Origin: Velamenicoccus sp964471325
GTDB lineage: Bacteria; Omnitrophota; Gorgyraeia; Velamenicoccales; Velamenicoccaceae
DNA length: 64,000 nt
Assembly: GCA_964471325.1 (NCBI GenBank)
Contig: CAYYFL010000003.1
Span: forward strand, 62,001-126,000
Reading direction: 5' to 3'
A program made the position numbers and the translations under genes. The first letter of the stretch is position 1; every line of letters begins with the position of its first letter. The notes beneath the pieces were generated by a model. The model saw only the letters and a program-made list of their open reading frames with translations, was not told the DNA's origin and made no database searches. Below, in pieces: positions 48,904-56,900 of this stretch.

Positions 48904-49077
48904 TTACTCCCCGTGTAAGCATCTTGACAATTTATGTCTGCGACCAGCCTTCGCAGAACTCAGGCGGGCAGCCATAAATTCTCAAGATACACGAGGAGTT
49001 AACCCCACAAGGGGGTAGACCTTCGCAATACCAAATAAGCGAAGGGTCTAATCTCGCCAAAGGCGAGATTAAGGAGG
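48904..49077 (+). repeat. Modular hairpin element 5b (upstream of the thioredoxin-like gene)
   Basis: It opens TTACTCCCCGTGTAAGC, holds the same ATCTTGACAATTTATGTCTG.../GGGCAGCCATAAATTCTCAAGAT stem as elements 1, 6a and 6b, and closes with ACGAGGAGTTAACC. The second module ends in the hairpin AATCTCGCC-AAA-GGCGAGATT directly before AAGGAGG (49071-49077). The start codon is 6 bases further on. Confidence 0.8.
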
Positions 49078-49083
49078 TCAGGT

Positions 49084-49362
49084 ATGGCGATCAATAAGGT
49101 GGAAATCGTTTGCAAGCCGTGCCCAAAGTGCGACGGTCTGGAGAACAAGATCAGGGATATCATTAAGTCGATCGGCATTGCCAACAAGATCACCATTGTT
49201 TTCACCTTTGTGCATACAAAAGAATTGACGGGATTGGCGGATTTGGGTGTAAATCCGGGGATGACTCCTGTTATTTTGATCAACGATCAGGTGGAGCTTG
49301 CCGGCCGGGTGGATATGCAGGCGTTAAGAAAGCGCTTTGAAGCCATCCACAAGATCGGCTGA
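49084..49362 (+). CDS. Thioredoxin-like redox-active disulfide protein
   Basis: A 92-residue thioredoxin-fold protein with KPCPKCDGL (CPKC) at residues 11-14 and a cis-proline region (GMTPVILINDQVELAGRV). This is the MJ0307/redox-active disulfide protein 2 type of mini-thioredoxin, with a C-terminal helix LRKRFEAIHKIG. It would exchange disulfides in the cytosol, since no signal is present. Its leader is the strongest AAGGAGG-bearing hairpin element of the window. Confidence 0.8.
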   Translation: MAINKVEIVCKPCPKCDGLENKIRDIIKSIGIANKITIVFTFVHTKELTGLADLGVNPGMTPVILINDQVELAGRVDMQALRKRFEAIHKIG

Positions 49363-49373
49363 CAACGAATTTT

Positions 49374-49498
49374 GACTCCTCGCGTAAGCATCTTGACAAT
49401 TTATGTCTGCGACCAGCCTCGTCAGAGTCTCGGCGGGCAGTCATAAATTCTCAAGATACGCTCGGAGTTGATCCTGCCGGAGGCGGAAGGATTAAGGA
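49374..49498 (+). repeat. Modular hairpin element 6a
   Basis: It opens GACTCCTCGCGTAAGC, contains the ATCTTGACAATTTATGTCTG/CATAAATTCTCAAGAT stem around a second GACCAGCCTCGTCAGAGTC... loop, and closes with CTCGGAGTTGATCC. The last hairpin is imperfect (CCTGCC-GGA-GGCGGAAGG) and is followed by ATTAAGGA, not a full ribosome binding site. 110 bases are identical to element 6b. Confidence 0.8.
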
Positions 49499-49507
49499 AA
49501 TAAACGT

Positions 49508-49631
49508 TACTCCTCGCGTAAGCATCTTGACAATTTATGTCTGCGACCAGCCTCGTCAGAGTCTCGGCGGGCAGTCATAAATTCTCAAGATACGCTCGGA
49601 GTTGATCCTGCCGGAGGCAGGATCAAGGAGG
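49508..49631 (+). repeat. Modular hairpin element 6b (upstream of the OmpA lipoprotein)
   Basis: Positions 49509-49618 are identical to 49375-49484, a direct repeat with a 134-base period. This copy ends in a perfect hairpin GATCCTGCC-GGA-GGCAGGATC abutting AAGGAGG (49625-49631), 5 bases before the ATG at 49637. Confidence 0.85.
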
Positions 49632-49636
49632 TTGTG

Positions 49637-50266
49637 ATGATTAAAATCATTTCCAGGGGTGTTATCGTTTCTTTTCTTGCTCTTGCGCTGGTAGGTTGCA
49701 CCACCTTATCGAAAAAACGGGCCTTAGAGAGGGAGAATGAGCGTCTGAGAGAACAGGTTGCGACGCTGGAGGAACAGAAGGACGCGGACCTGCAGAGGGC
49801 GCTGAAAGACCTGACCGCCAACCTTAAAGATGAGCTGGCAAATTACAAGGCCAAGCTTGAAATGACCGAGAGGGGATTGGTGATCACGTTCCTTGCCGAG
49901 GTCTTTTTTGATTCGGGCAAGGATGCGCTGCGGCCCCAAGGCAAGGTCTCGCTGGAAAAGGTGGCCCAAGTCCTCAATAAAGATGTTCCGGATTCAAAGG
50001 TGGCCATCGAAGGCCACACGGATTCAGACCCCATCAAGTATTCCGGCTGGAAATCCAATTGGGAATTGTCCAGCGCCCGCGCTTTGGCCGTCCTGCATTA
50101 TTTTGTGGATGAAGGGGCTGTCAAGCCGGAACGCCTCTCGGCTGTGGCTTATGGAGAGTACCGGCCCGTGGCGTCCAATGACACGAAAGAAGGTAAACAG
50201 AAGAACCGCCGTGTCGAGATCGTCATCCTGCCTTCGCATGTCGAGAAGGTCAAGGCTGAAGAGTAA
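49637..50266 (+). CDS. OmpA family lipoprotein
   Basis: A 209-residue lipoprotein: signal with lipobox LVGC near residue 21, a coiled coil (about 28-75, ALERENERLREQVATLEEQ) and a C-terminal OmpA/MotB peptidoglycan-binding domain (about 85-200) with FFDSGKDALR, GHTDSDPI and NRRVEIVI. It would tie the outer membrane to peptidoglycan. A GTG lies directly before the chosen ATG. It is followed by a terminator. Confidence 0.93.
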   Translation: MIKIISRGVIVSFLALALVGCTTLSKKRALERENERLREQVATLEEQKDADLQRALKDLTANLKDELANYKAKLEMTERGLVITFLAEVFFDSGKDALRPQGKVSLEKVAQVLNKDVPDSKVAIEGHTDSDPIKYSGWKSNWELSSARALAVLHYFVDEGAVKPERLSAVAYGEYRPVASNDTKEGKQKNRRVEIVILPSHVEKVKAEE

Positions 50267-50290
50267 TTTGTTCTGATGGGCATTGGAGGA

Positions 50291-50326
50291 AAACACCCTT
50301 TCTGGATCCAGGAGGGGTGTTTTTTC
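50291..50326 (+). terminator. Intrinsic terminator after the OmpA lipoprotein
   Basis: AACACCC and GGGTGTT arms close a hairpin with an inner TCTGGATCCAGG helix, followed by a run of Ts (50319-50325). It separates the lipoprotein from the next promoter. Confidence 0.8.
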
Positions 50327-50355
50327 TTCCCACGCCCTGCCGGTTTTGTTATAAT
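50327..50355 (+). promoter_or_regulatory. Promoter of the TMTC-like gene
   Basis: Perfect TATAAT (50350-50355) with a poor -35 box TTCCCA (50327-50332) at 17 bases. The same TTCCCA/17-base arrangement occurs before the HD-GYP gene at about 11476. Confidence 0.45.
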
Positions 50356-50398
50356 GGGCGCCTGAAGGGCACTTTTTTGGAAACATTTTCCGACGACG

Positions 50399-52561
50399 AT
50401 GTCCATGCCGAGGCTATCCATACAAGACATCCGCAAAACCCTTTCGGACAGGTACGCCGGACATTCCCGGCCCATCCTTGCCTGCCTGCTTGCCGTTATT
50501 ATCCTTCTGGTTTTTCTGCCGTCTTTGCGTAACGGGTTCATTAACTGGGATGACCAGGTCTATGTCCTGGATAATTCTTCCATCAAGGCCTTGACGGGGG
50601 CCAATCTGCACAAGATCTTTACGTCTTATTATGTCAGTAATTACCAGCCGTTGACACTTTTGAGTTTCCTGGTCAATTACCAGATAGGGCATCTGGAGCC
50701 TTTCGGCTATCATTTGACGAATTTACTTTTGCATCTTTTGAACAGCCTTTTGGTCTTTTGGCTGGTACGCTTGCTGCGCGGCCGGGACGCGTTCGCGTTT
50801 TTTGTGGCGCTTTTGTTTGGCATCCATCCGTTGCGCGCCGAGAGCGTGGCGTGGATCGCGGAGCGCAAGGACGTCCTTTATGCGTTTTTTTATCTAGGAG
50901 CCCTTGTCAGTTATGTGTATTATCTGCAGCGGGGGTTTCGATCCCGTTATCTCTGGGCCACCCTTGCGCTTTTTTTTCTTTCGTTATTGTCCAAATCCAT
51001 GGCGGTGACCCTGCCGGTCATGCTTTTTTGTTTTGATTATTTCCTGCGCCGCCGGCCGGATCTCCACATGTTTCTTGAAAAGATCCCGTTTTTCGTCCTG
51101 TCGGCGCTTTTCGCCCTGATCGCACTCTATTCCGTTTACGGCGGCAGCCACGATATCATCGGCCTGGCGGCTGCCGAGAGATTCCGCAACGGCCCCTTGT
51201 TCACGCTTGCATTTTATTTAGGGCGGATTTTCTGGCCCGCGGGATTGTCCGCCTACTATCCGGCAGATGTGTTTTATGCGACCGCCTATCGGCTCAGCAG
51301 CTATCTTTGGCCCCTGGCGTTTTTTTCCGTCTTCATCCTTGCGGTCCGCCGCAGCCGCGCCGTGGTATTCGGCTGTCTTTTTTTTGTCGTTTCTCTTTTG
51401 CCTTTGCTGCAGTTTCTTCCGATGGGGGATACGAAAGTGGCCGATCGGTTTGTCTATGTGGCGTCCATCGGCATTTTCTTTATTCTGGCCGAAGGATTTT
51501 TCCGGCTTTGGGACAAGATCGGCGGCCGGCTGACGGGAATAAGGGTTTTCGGGGTCGTTTTGCTTACGGCCGTGGCCTTGTTTTGTGCGACGACGACATA
51601 CAGGCGCTGCAGAGTCTGGGAGACAAGCGTGACGTTCTGGACGGACATCCTCAAAAAATATCCCCAGGTGGTCATCGCCTACAATAACCGGGGCCTGGCT
51701 TTCATCAATGAAGGGTCATATAGAAAAGCGCTCATGGATTCCACGGAGATGTCGCGCATTATCGACGAGCGCTATACGTTGTATAAGGGATATTATCAGC
51801 TTTATAACGCCAACCTGGCCATCCTTTATTATCTTTCAGAAGGACAATATCGCAAGGCCATCGAAGTGTCAGAGGCCGCCATCAAGGTAGACCCGGACAA
51901 GAGGTATAGATACCAGATCAATCTGGCGGTGGCCTACGCCTCGTTGGGCGATGCCGCCCGCGCCGAGGAGCTTCTCAGGGAATCCATCGCCCGTGATCCC
52001 GAGGCGCGCGTCGAAGGGTACTACAATCTTGCACTTGTGGCCATTAACCGCAATGCCTTGCCCGAAGCCGAGGATTTCCTGCGCCGGTCCTTGCGGGAAA
52101 ATCCTGATTTCGGCCTGGCCCACGAGGCCCTGGCCGCAATTTTCTACAAGCAGGGCAAACTTGACGAAGCGATCGCCCATTACAAGCGGGCTGTCGCTTC
52201 CGGGGCCCAGGATGCCGCGGCTTATAACGGTCTGGTGACCGCCCTGATGACTAAAGATGAGTATGCGGCCGCATGGCCTTATGCCCGTCAGGCCGTCAAG
52301 AAGATGCCGAAGGACATCGGCGCGCTCTCCAATCTCGGCTCCGTTCTTTGTGCCTTGGGGCGTCCACGGGAAGCGATCCCGGTTCTCGAGCAGGCCCTTT
52401 CGCTCGAGCCGAGTTCAGGGATGGTCCACAACAATATTTGTTTTGCTTATTACCTCAACGGGGATTGCCGCCGGGCCGAAACGCATTGCCGCAAGGCCCG
52501 CAGCCTCGGCTATCCTGTCCCCGACCTCCTGTGGCAAAAACTCGATTCCTGCCATTCTTAG
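50399..52561 (+). CDS. TMTC-like membrane protein with C-terminal TPR repeats
   Basis: A 720-residue protein. Residues 25-400 hold about ten membrane helices of the GT-C type, with an acidic FINWDDQVYVLDN in the first periplasmic loop. Residues 430-720 are TPR repeats (VIAYNNRGLAFINEGSYRKAL, AVAYASLGDAARAEELLRES, HEALAAIFYKQGKLDEAIAHYKRA). The combination is that of TMTC/O-mannosyltransferase-related proteins, abundant in PVC and Omnitrophota-like genomes. Donor and target are unknown. It starts with ATG at 50399 after GACGACG. Confidence 0.82.
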   Translation: MSMPRLSIQDIRKTLSDRYAGHSRPILACLLAVIILLVFLPSLRNGFINWDDQVYVLDNSSIKALTGANLHKIFTSYYVSNYQPLTLLSFLVNYQIGHLEPFGYHLTNLLLHLLNSLLVFWLVRLLRGRDAFAFFVALLFGIHPLRAESVAWIAERKDVLYAFFYLGALVSYVYYLQRGFRSRYLWATLALFFLSLLSKSMAVTLPVMLFCFDYFLRRRPDLHMFLEKIPFFVLSALFALIALYSVYGGSHDIIGLAAAERFRNGPLFTLAFYLGRIFWPAGLSAYYPADVFYATAYRLSSYLWPLAFFSVFILAVRRSRAVVFGCLFFVVSLLPLLQFLPMGDTKVADRFVYVASIGIFFILAEGFFRLWDKIGGRLTGIRVFGVVLLTAVALFCATTTYRRCRVWETSVTFWTDILKKYPQVVIAYNNRGLAFINEGSYRKALMDSTEMSRIIDERYTLYKGYYQLYNANLAILYYLSEGQYRKAIEVSEAAIKVDPDKRYRYQINLAVAYASLGDAARAEELLRESIARDPEARVEGYYNLALVAINRNALPEAEDFLRRSLRENPDFGLAHEALAAIFYKQGKLDEAIAHYKRAVASGAQDAAAYNGLVTALMTKDEYAAAWPYARQAVKKMPKDIGALSNLGSVLCALGRPREAIPVLEQALSLEPSSGMVHNNICFAYYLNGDCRRAETHCRKARSLGYPVPDLLWQKLDSCHS

Positions 52562-52594
52562 GAAATCTTTTGCATTTTTTCCTTGGCGGCGAGA

Positions 52595-52600
52595 TATAAT
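52595..52600 (+). promoter_or_regulatory. Possible -10 element of the barrel gene
   Basis: TATAAT at 52595-52600 with only TTGCAT at an overlong distance. A CAGCTG...GCTGCAG inverted pair follows, then the ATG at 52653. The promoter is uncertain. Confidence 0.35.
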
Positions 52601-52652
52601 AAGTCAGCTGTTTGCTGCAGATAAAACCGACCCAGGCTTTTCGGGGGCATCG

Positions 52653-54188
52653 ATGCGGAGAACCCGGCAGATGACAGGCAGGAGCGTTCCGTTTGCTGTT
52701 ATTTGTTTTTTTGGCCTTGCCTTTCCTGTCTTGGCGGAGATAGAGGTCATCAAGAACGAGAGGTTCCTTTTCAGTGTCAGTCCTTATTTCAGGACTGACA
52801 CTGTTGTTTTGAAGAACACTGTTGACCTGGATAACAAAAATAAGGACGACTCCTCGGTCTATCTCGGCATCGACTACAGCCTCGGCCTCGATCTTGCCTT
52901 TAACGACGGCGGCCCACAGGCGCATTTGAAATTGGAGAGAAACGGCCCTTATGAGTACGATGCGCCCGTATTCATTCATCATACGCTGATGACGTCCACG
53001 GCGAAAGTGGAGGAATATCGCGACGCAGAACTCCTGCCTCACGTCGAAGAGTTCTGGTATGATTTCGGTCTCTGGGGCCTGCCTTCCAGATTGAAAAGCG
53101 GCCTATTTGTCTATGAGGCCGGTAACAATCTCGCCGTGCCTTCCGACTATGAGAATTATTCGGCGAGTGTATACGGCGAAAAGGAGAACTTAAAGTGGAC
53201 CCTTTATTATTGCCGTCCCGATGCGGCCAATAAGAGCTACAGGGGGCCGCGCATTGACCAGGAAAGGGAGCAAGGCATTCATTACACGCCGAACAAGGCC
53301 AATTTCTTTGCCGCAGATGCGCTTTTTACCTTTACGAATTACTCCCTTCAGCCCTACGTGGAAGTCCTCTCGGACTATTCCGGCGGAAAGCGCACCAGCC
53401 TTTTCTCCACTCCTACCCGCGAGGACATCCTGGGCACCTGCGGCCTTTCCTGGAATGCGACGCTGGATAAATTTTCTATGGGGATAGAGGCAGCCAGGAA
53501 TTTCGGTGCGGCCAAGTCTACGGATCCGGTTCATAAAGATGTCGAGCATTGCGGTTACCTGGTCTACGCGGATGCCGCTTATAGGTTCGAACGGATCGTC
53601 CCCCATTCGAGATTCGCCTACGCCTCCGGCAACAAGGTGCCGCTCGATCAGGCCGGCGCCGGCACCTTTACCAGCGGCAAAAACCGCGCCTTCAGCGTTT
53701 ATTCTCCGCTGAATACCAACTTGGCTGATTCTATTTATCCTGTTGGTCCGGAAAGCATGCCGCTGGTGGCCATGGGCGGAGGCAATGGGTTGAATTACGG
53801 CGTCCGCCGCCCCACCACATTTGCAGACCCCTATTTATTTGAGAACCTTGTTCTTGTTTCTCTGGGCCTGGATTTCCAGTTGACGCAAAGGCTTTCCATG
53901 ACATGCGATTGGTGGTATTTAAGGTCCGCGGAAAGAGGCATAGGCACGCTGGGGGGCGAGACCAAAGGGCTCTCGTGCGATCTGGGCAACGAGCTGGATA
54001 TGTATTTCAACTATGAGCTGAACAAGCATGTGGCGCTGAGCCTGTTCTGCGGTTATTTTTTCCCCGGCGAATACTACAAAGAGGAGCGGGACGATGCCGG
54101 CGGCAGCCTTTTTTCCCCTTTTGTGCGGGGCGACGGCGAGGCCGACGGCGCCTATCAGATCGAGGCCAGCGTGACCTTTAGTTATTAG
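52653..54188 (+). CDS. Outer-membrane beta-barrel (porin-like) protein
   Basis: A 511-residue exported protein: signal peptide with VICFFGLAFPVLA, then alternating polar/hydrophobic strands of a large barrel, ending in a C-terminal aromatic (SVTFSY), the usual outer-membrane insertion signal. Typical barrel stretches are FSVSPYFRTDTVVLKN and LDFQLTQRLSMTCDWWYLRS. It may be an alginate-export-like channel (the layout resembles AlgE-type barrels), but I cannot confirm this. The second in-frame ATG (52671) is an alternative start. Confidence 0.8.
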   Translation: MRRTRQMTGRSVPFAVICFFGLAFPVLAEIEVIKNERFLFSVSPYFRTDTVVLKNTVDLDNKNKDDSSVYLGIDYSLGLDLAFNDGGPQAHLKLERNGPYEYDAPVFIHHTLMTSTAKVEEYRDAELLPHVEEFWYDFGLWGLPSRLKSGLFVYEAGNNLAVPSDYENYSASVYGEKENLKWTLYYCRPDAANKSYRGPRIDQEREQGIHYTPNKANFFAADALFTFTNYSLQPYVEVLSDYSGGKRTSLFSTPTREDILGTCGLSWNATLDKFSMGIEAARNFGAAKSTDPVHKDVEHCGYLVYADAAYRFERIVPHSRFAYASGNKVPLDQAGAGTFTSGKNRAFSVYSPLNTNLADSIYPVGPESMPLVAMGGGNGLNYGVRRPTTFADPYLFENLVLVSLGLDFQLTQRLSMTCDWWYLRSAERGIGTLGGETKGLSCDLGNELDMYFNYELNKHVALSLFCGYFFPGEYYKEERDDAGGSLFSPFVRGDGEADGAYQIEASVTFSY

Positions 54189-54244
54189 AGAAGGGCGCAT
54201 GGGAGGCATAGGAGAGACAGGGAATATCAAGGGGATATGAGACC

Positions 54245-56407
54245 ATGAGAGTCCAGACAAAATTGACCTCGCTGTTGTTGTTTCTCGCCGTCATACTGAT
54301 CGCCGCAAGGCATCTGCACCAGGTCTTTGAAAATGAACGCGTCTATCTTTTGTTTCAGCAGAGCAGCGAAGAAAAGAAGATTTATTTCAACAAACTGATC
54401 ATTCTCAAGGGCGCTAACCTAAAAAGTTTGTCCGTCGATTATACCTATTGGGATGACATGGTGGGTTTTGTGCATGGCGACAAGGACATGGCATGGGCCA
54501 GGCAGAATATGGACGAGACCGCCTTGGGGACATATCAGGCGGACGCGATATGGGTTTATCGCCCGGATCTTTCTCAGGCATATTCCATCCAGAGCAAAAA
54601 CGCCTCCGGCCTCAAGGACCTTCCTTTTCCCGCCGAGACCATTAAGGACATTTTTTCAAAAGAGCGGCTGTGTCATTTTTTTGTGTATACAGGCGCAGGC
54701 TTGATGGAAATCCGGGGCGCCACCATTCATCCGACAGCCGACCCGGAAAGACAGACGCCTCCACAGGGGTATTTTTTTGCCGGCCGCCTCTGGAACAAGG
54801 GTTTTCTCGATGAGCTCTCAGGGCTGATCGGCGGCGAGATCGTTATCGATCGGATGAAACCGATGGTGCCCGATCCCAAGACCCTTTTGGATACCAATAT
54901 GATTATTTTTTCAAAAGAGCTTCTCGATTGGCGGGGAGGGCCGGCGGCATATCTTTATGTCAGCATCCATTCCGGGGAACTGGACATCTATAAACGATTC
55001 TCCCGGAATGTCACGGCGACGTTTATTTATTTTCTCGTTATTATTATTGTTGTCATCACGGCATTCATGATGATGATGCTCAGCAGGCCCTTTGGGTTTA
55101 TTTCCCAGGCATTGAAAAAAGAGAACGCCGTTTACCTGCGCCCTTTGGAAAGAGACACCAGCGAGTTCGGGGACATATCGCGGTTGATATCCAGATTTTT
55201 CAGGCAGAAAGAGGATTTGGTGAGGGAGATCATCGAGCGCAATAAGGCGGAAAAGAGGTTCCAGCAGGTGGCCGCTGCCGCCGAGGAGTGGATCTGGGAG
55301 GTGGACAGCGACGGTCTCTATACGTATTCCAGCGCCATCGTCGAAAAGATCCTCGGCTATCGGCCGGATGAGATTGTCGGCAAGAAGTATTTTTACGATT
55401 TATTTGTTCTCGAAGACAGGGAGCGCCTGAGAAAGCAGGCCTGGGAGGCTATCGGGACCCGGAGATCATTCAAGAATTTTATCAACCGGAATATGCATAA
55501 AGACGGTCATATCGTTTGGCTGGATACAAGCGGTTCGCCGATCATCGACGAAAAGGGCCGTTTTTTCGGATACCGCGGGGTAGACACAGATATTACCGAG
55601 CGCAAAAAGGCTGAAGACGAGCTTAAAGAAGCGTATATCAGGCTCAAAGAAATACAGGAACAGCTGATCCAGGCCGAGAAATTGAACGCTGTGGGTCAGC
55701 TGGCCAGCGGGGTGGCGCACGAGGTCAGGAACCCTCTGGCGATCATCCTGCAGGGCATTGACTATCTTGAGATCAAGACATCTCCTTCCTCGGGGGATAT
55801 TTTCGAGGTCCTGGCGATACTGCGGGAGAACATCAAGAGGGCTGACAAGATCATCAATGACATGCTTGATTTTTCCAGGGCTGCGCATCTGAATCTCACG
55901 CCTGCAGACGTGAATTTGATCATTGAGAGTTCTCTGGATCTGGTCAGGACCAGATCCAGATTCGATAATATCATTATCATTAAAGAACTCAAGAAAGATA
56001 TGCCCTTGGTTCTGGCAGACAAGAACAGGTTGGAGCAGGTTTTTATCAATATTCTCCTGAACGCAGTCCAGGCCATGCCCCAGGGCGGCAGCATCATTGT
56101 GCGCAGCTATGACAAAAAACTCGAGGAGATCAGGAACGGCATCGGCAAAAGGGCGCAGGACAGTTTTTATTTCGGAGAATTGGCGGCGATCGTCGAGATC
56201 GAAGACACGGGCTGCGGCATCCCCGAGGAGAACCTGAAAAGGATCTTCGATCCGTTTTTTACGACGAAGGGCCAGAAGGGTTCGGGGTTGGGGTTGTCCG
56301 TTACGAGAAACATTATCCATATGCACCGGGGGCTGATCCATGCAGAAAGCGTCGAGGGGAAGGGGACTAAGATGACAGTGATCTTAAAGCTGGCTGAAAG
56401 AGCATAG
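54245..56407 (+). CDS. CHASE4-PAS sensor histidine kinase
   Basis: A 720-residue membrane kinase: helix 1 (about 8-24), a periplasmic CHASE4-like sensor (SVDYTYWDDMVGFV near residue 64), helix 2 (about 258-280), a HAMP-like stretch, a PAS domain (about 340-460), HisKA with His492 in GVAHEVRNPL, and HATPase with NAVQAMPQGG and DTGCGIPEENLKRIFDPFFTTK...GSGLGLSV. It phosphorylates a response regulator, very likely the single-domain one that follows after 50 bases. The stimulus is unknown. Confidence 0.93.
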   Translation: MRVQTKLTSLLLFLAVILIAARHLHQVFENERVYLLFQQSSEEKKIYFNKLIILKGANLKSLSVDYTYWDDMVGFVHGDKDMAWARQNMDETALGTYQADAIWVYRPDLSQAYSIQSKNASGLKDLPFPAETIKDIFSKERLCHFFVYTGAGLMEIRGATIHPTADPERQTPPQGYFFAGRLWNKGFLDELSGLIGGEIVIDRMKPMVPDPKTLLDTNMIIFSKELLDWRGGPAAYLYVSIHSGELDIYKRFSRNVTATFIYFLVIIIVVITAFMMMMLSRPFGFISQALKKENAVYLRPLERDTSEFGDISRLISRFFRQKEDLVREIIERNKAEKRFQQVAAAAEEWIWEVDSDGLYTYSSAIVEKILGYRPDEIVGKKYFYDLFVLEDRERLRKQAWEAIGTRRSFKNFINRNMHKDGHIVWLDTSGSPIIDEKGRFFGYRGVDTDITERKKAEDELKEAYIRLKEIQEQLIQAEKLNAVGQLASGVAHEVRNPLAIILQGIDYLEIKTSPSSGDIFEVLAILRENIKRADKIINDMLDFSRAAHLNLTPADVNLIIESSLDLVRTRSRFDNIIIIKELKKDMPLVLADKNRLEQVFINILLNAVQAMPQGGSIIVRSYDKKLEEIRNGIGKRAQDSFYFGELAAIVEIEDTGCGIPEENLKRIFDPFFTTKGQKGSGLGLSVTRNIIHMHRGLIHAESVEGKGTKMTVILKLAERA

Positions 56408-56457
56408 TGCAAAGAGAATGTGAGGCAGCGATAGGGTGACCGGAAAGGAGCCGCGGC

Positions 56458-56835
56458 ATGAAAAAGAAAAAAAGAATATTGGTGGTCGATGACGAAGCGG
56501 ATTTTGCGAAGCTGATCAGGTTGAATCTTGAGCAGACCGGAAGATTTGAGGTCAGGGCGGAAAACCGCGCGGCGGCGGCGCTGGCGGCGGCAAAGTCTTT
56601 TAAGCCGGATCTGGTCTTAATGGATGTCCTGATGCCGGATCTCATGGGCAGCGAAGTGGCCGCCCAGATGAGGGAGGATGATGAGACAAAGGACATCCCC
56701 GTCGTTTTTTTGACCGCCGTCGTCGGCAAGGAGGAGGTGGTGCAGAGAGGGGGCATTATCGGCGGCCATCTTTTTGTGGCCAAGCCTGTCGATATCAAAC
56801 AGCTGATCGAAGTGATCGACGAGAATATCAGCTGA
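56458..56835 (+). CDS. Single-domain response regulator
   Basis: A 125-residue CheY-like receiver with VVDDE at residues 9-13, the phospho-acceptor Asp56 in LVLMDVLMPD, a conserved Thr/Ala site in FLTAV and Lys in VAKPVD. It has no output domain, so it would act on another protein or feed a phosphorelay. It starts 50 bases after the histidine kinase with AAAGGAG upstream and forms a two-component pair with it. Confidence 0.93.
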   Translation: MKKKKRILVVDDEADFAKLIRLNLEQTGRFEVRAENRAAAALAAAKSFKPDLVLMDVLMPDLMGSEVAAQMREDDETKDIPVVFLTAVVGKEEVVQRGGIIGGHLFVAKPVDIKQLIEVIDENIS

Positions 56836-56900
56836 ATCCCGTTTGCCGGAATTCCCTGCCCGCTTGGGCGGGCGAGACTAGGCCCGCGGGGGCGGCGGCC

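Noticed and set aside
49374..49631. CRISPR array
   Set aside because: Two 110-base identical units are too long and too few, contain internal hairpins and ribosome binding sites, and no cas genes are present.
52257..52652. 132-residue N-terminal extension of the barrel protein
   Set aside because: It overlaps the TPR end of the preceding gene and would bury the signal peptide that starts after 52653.
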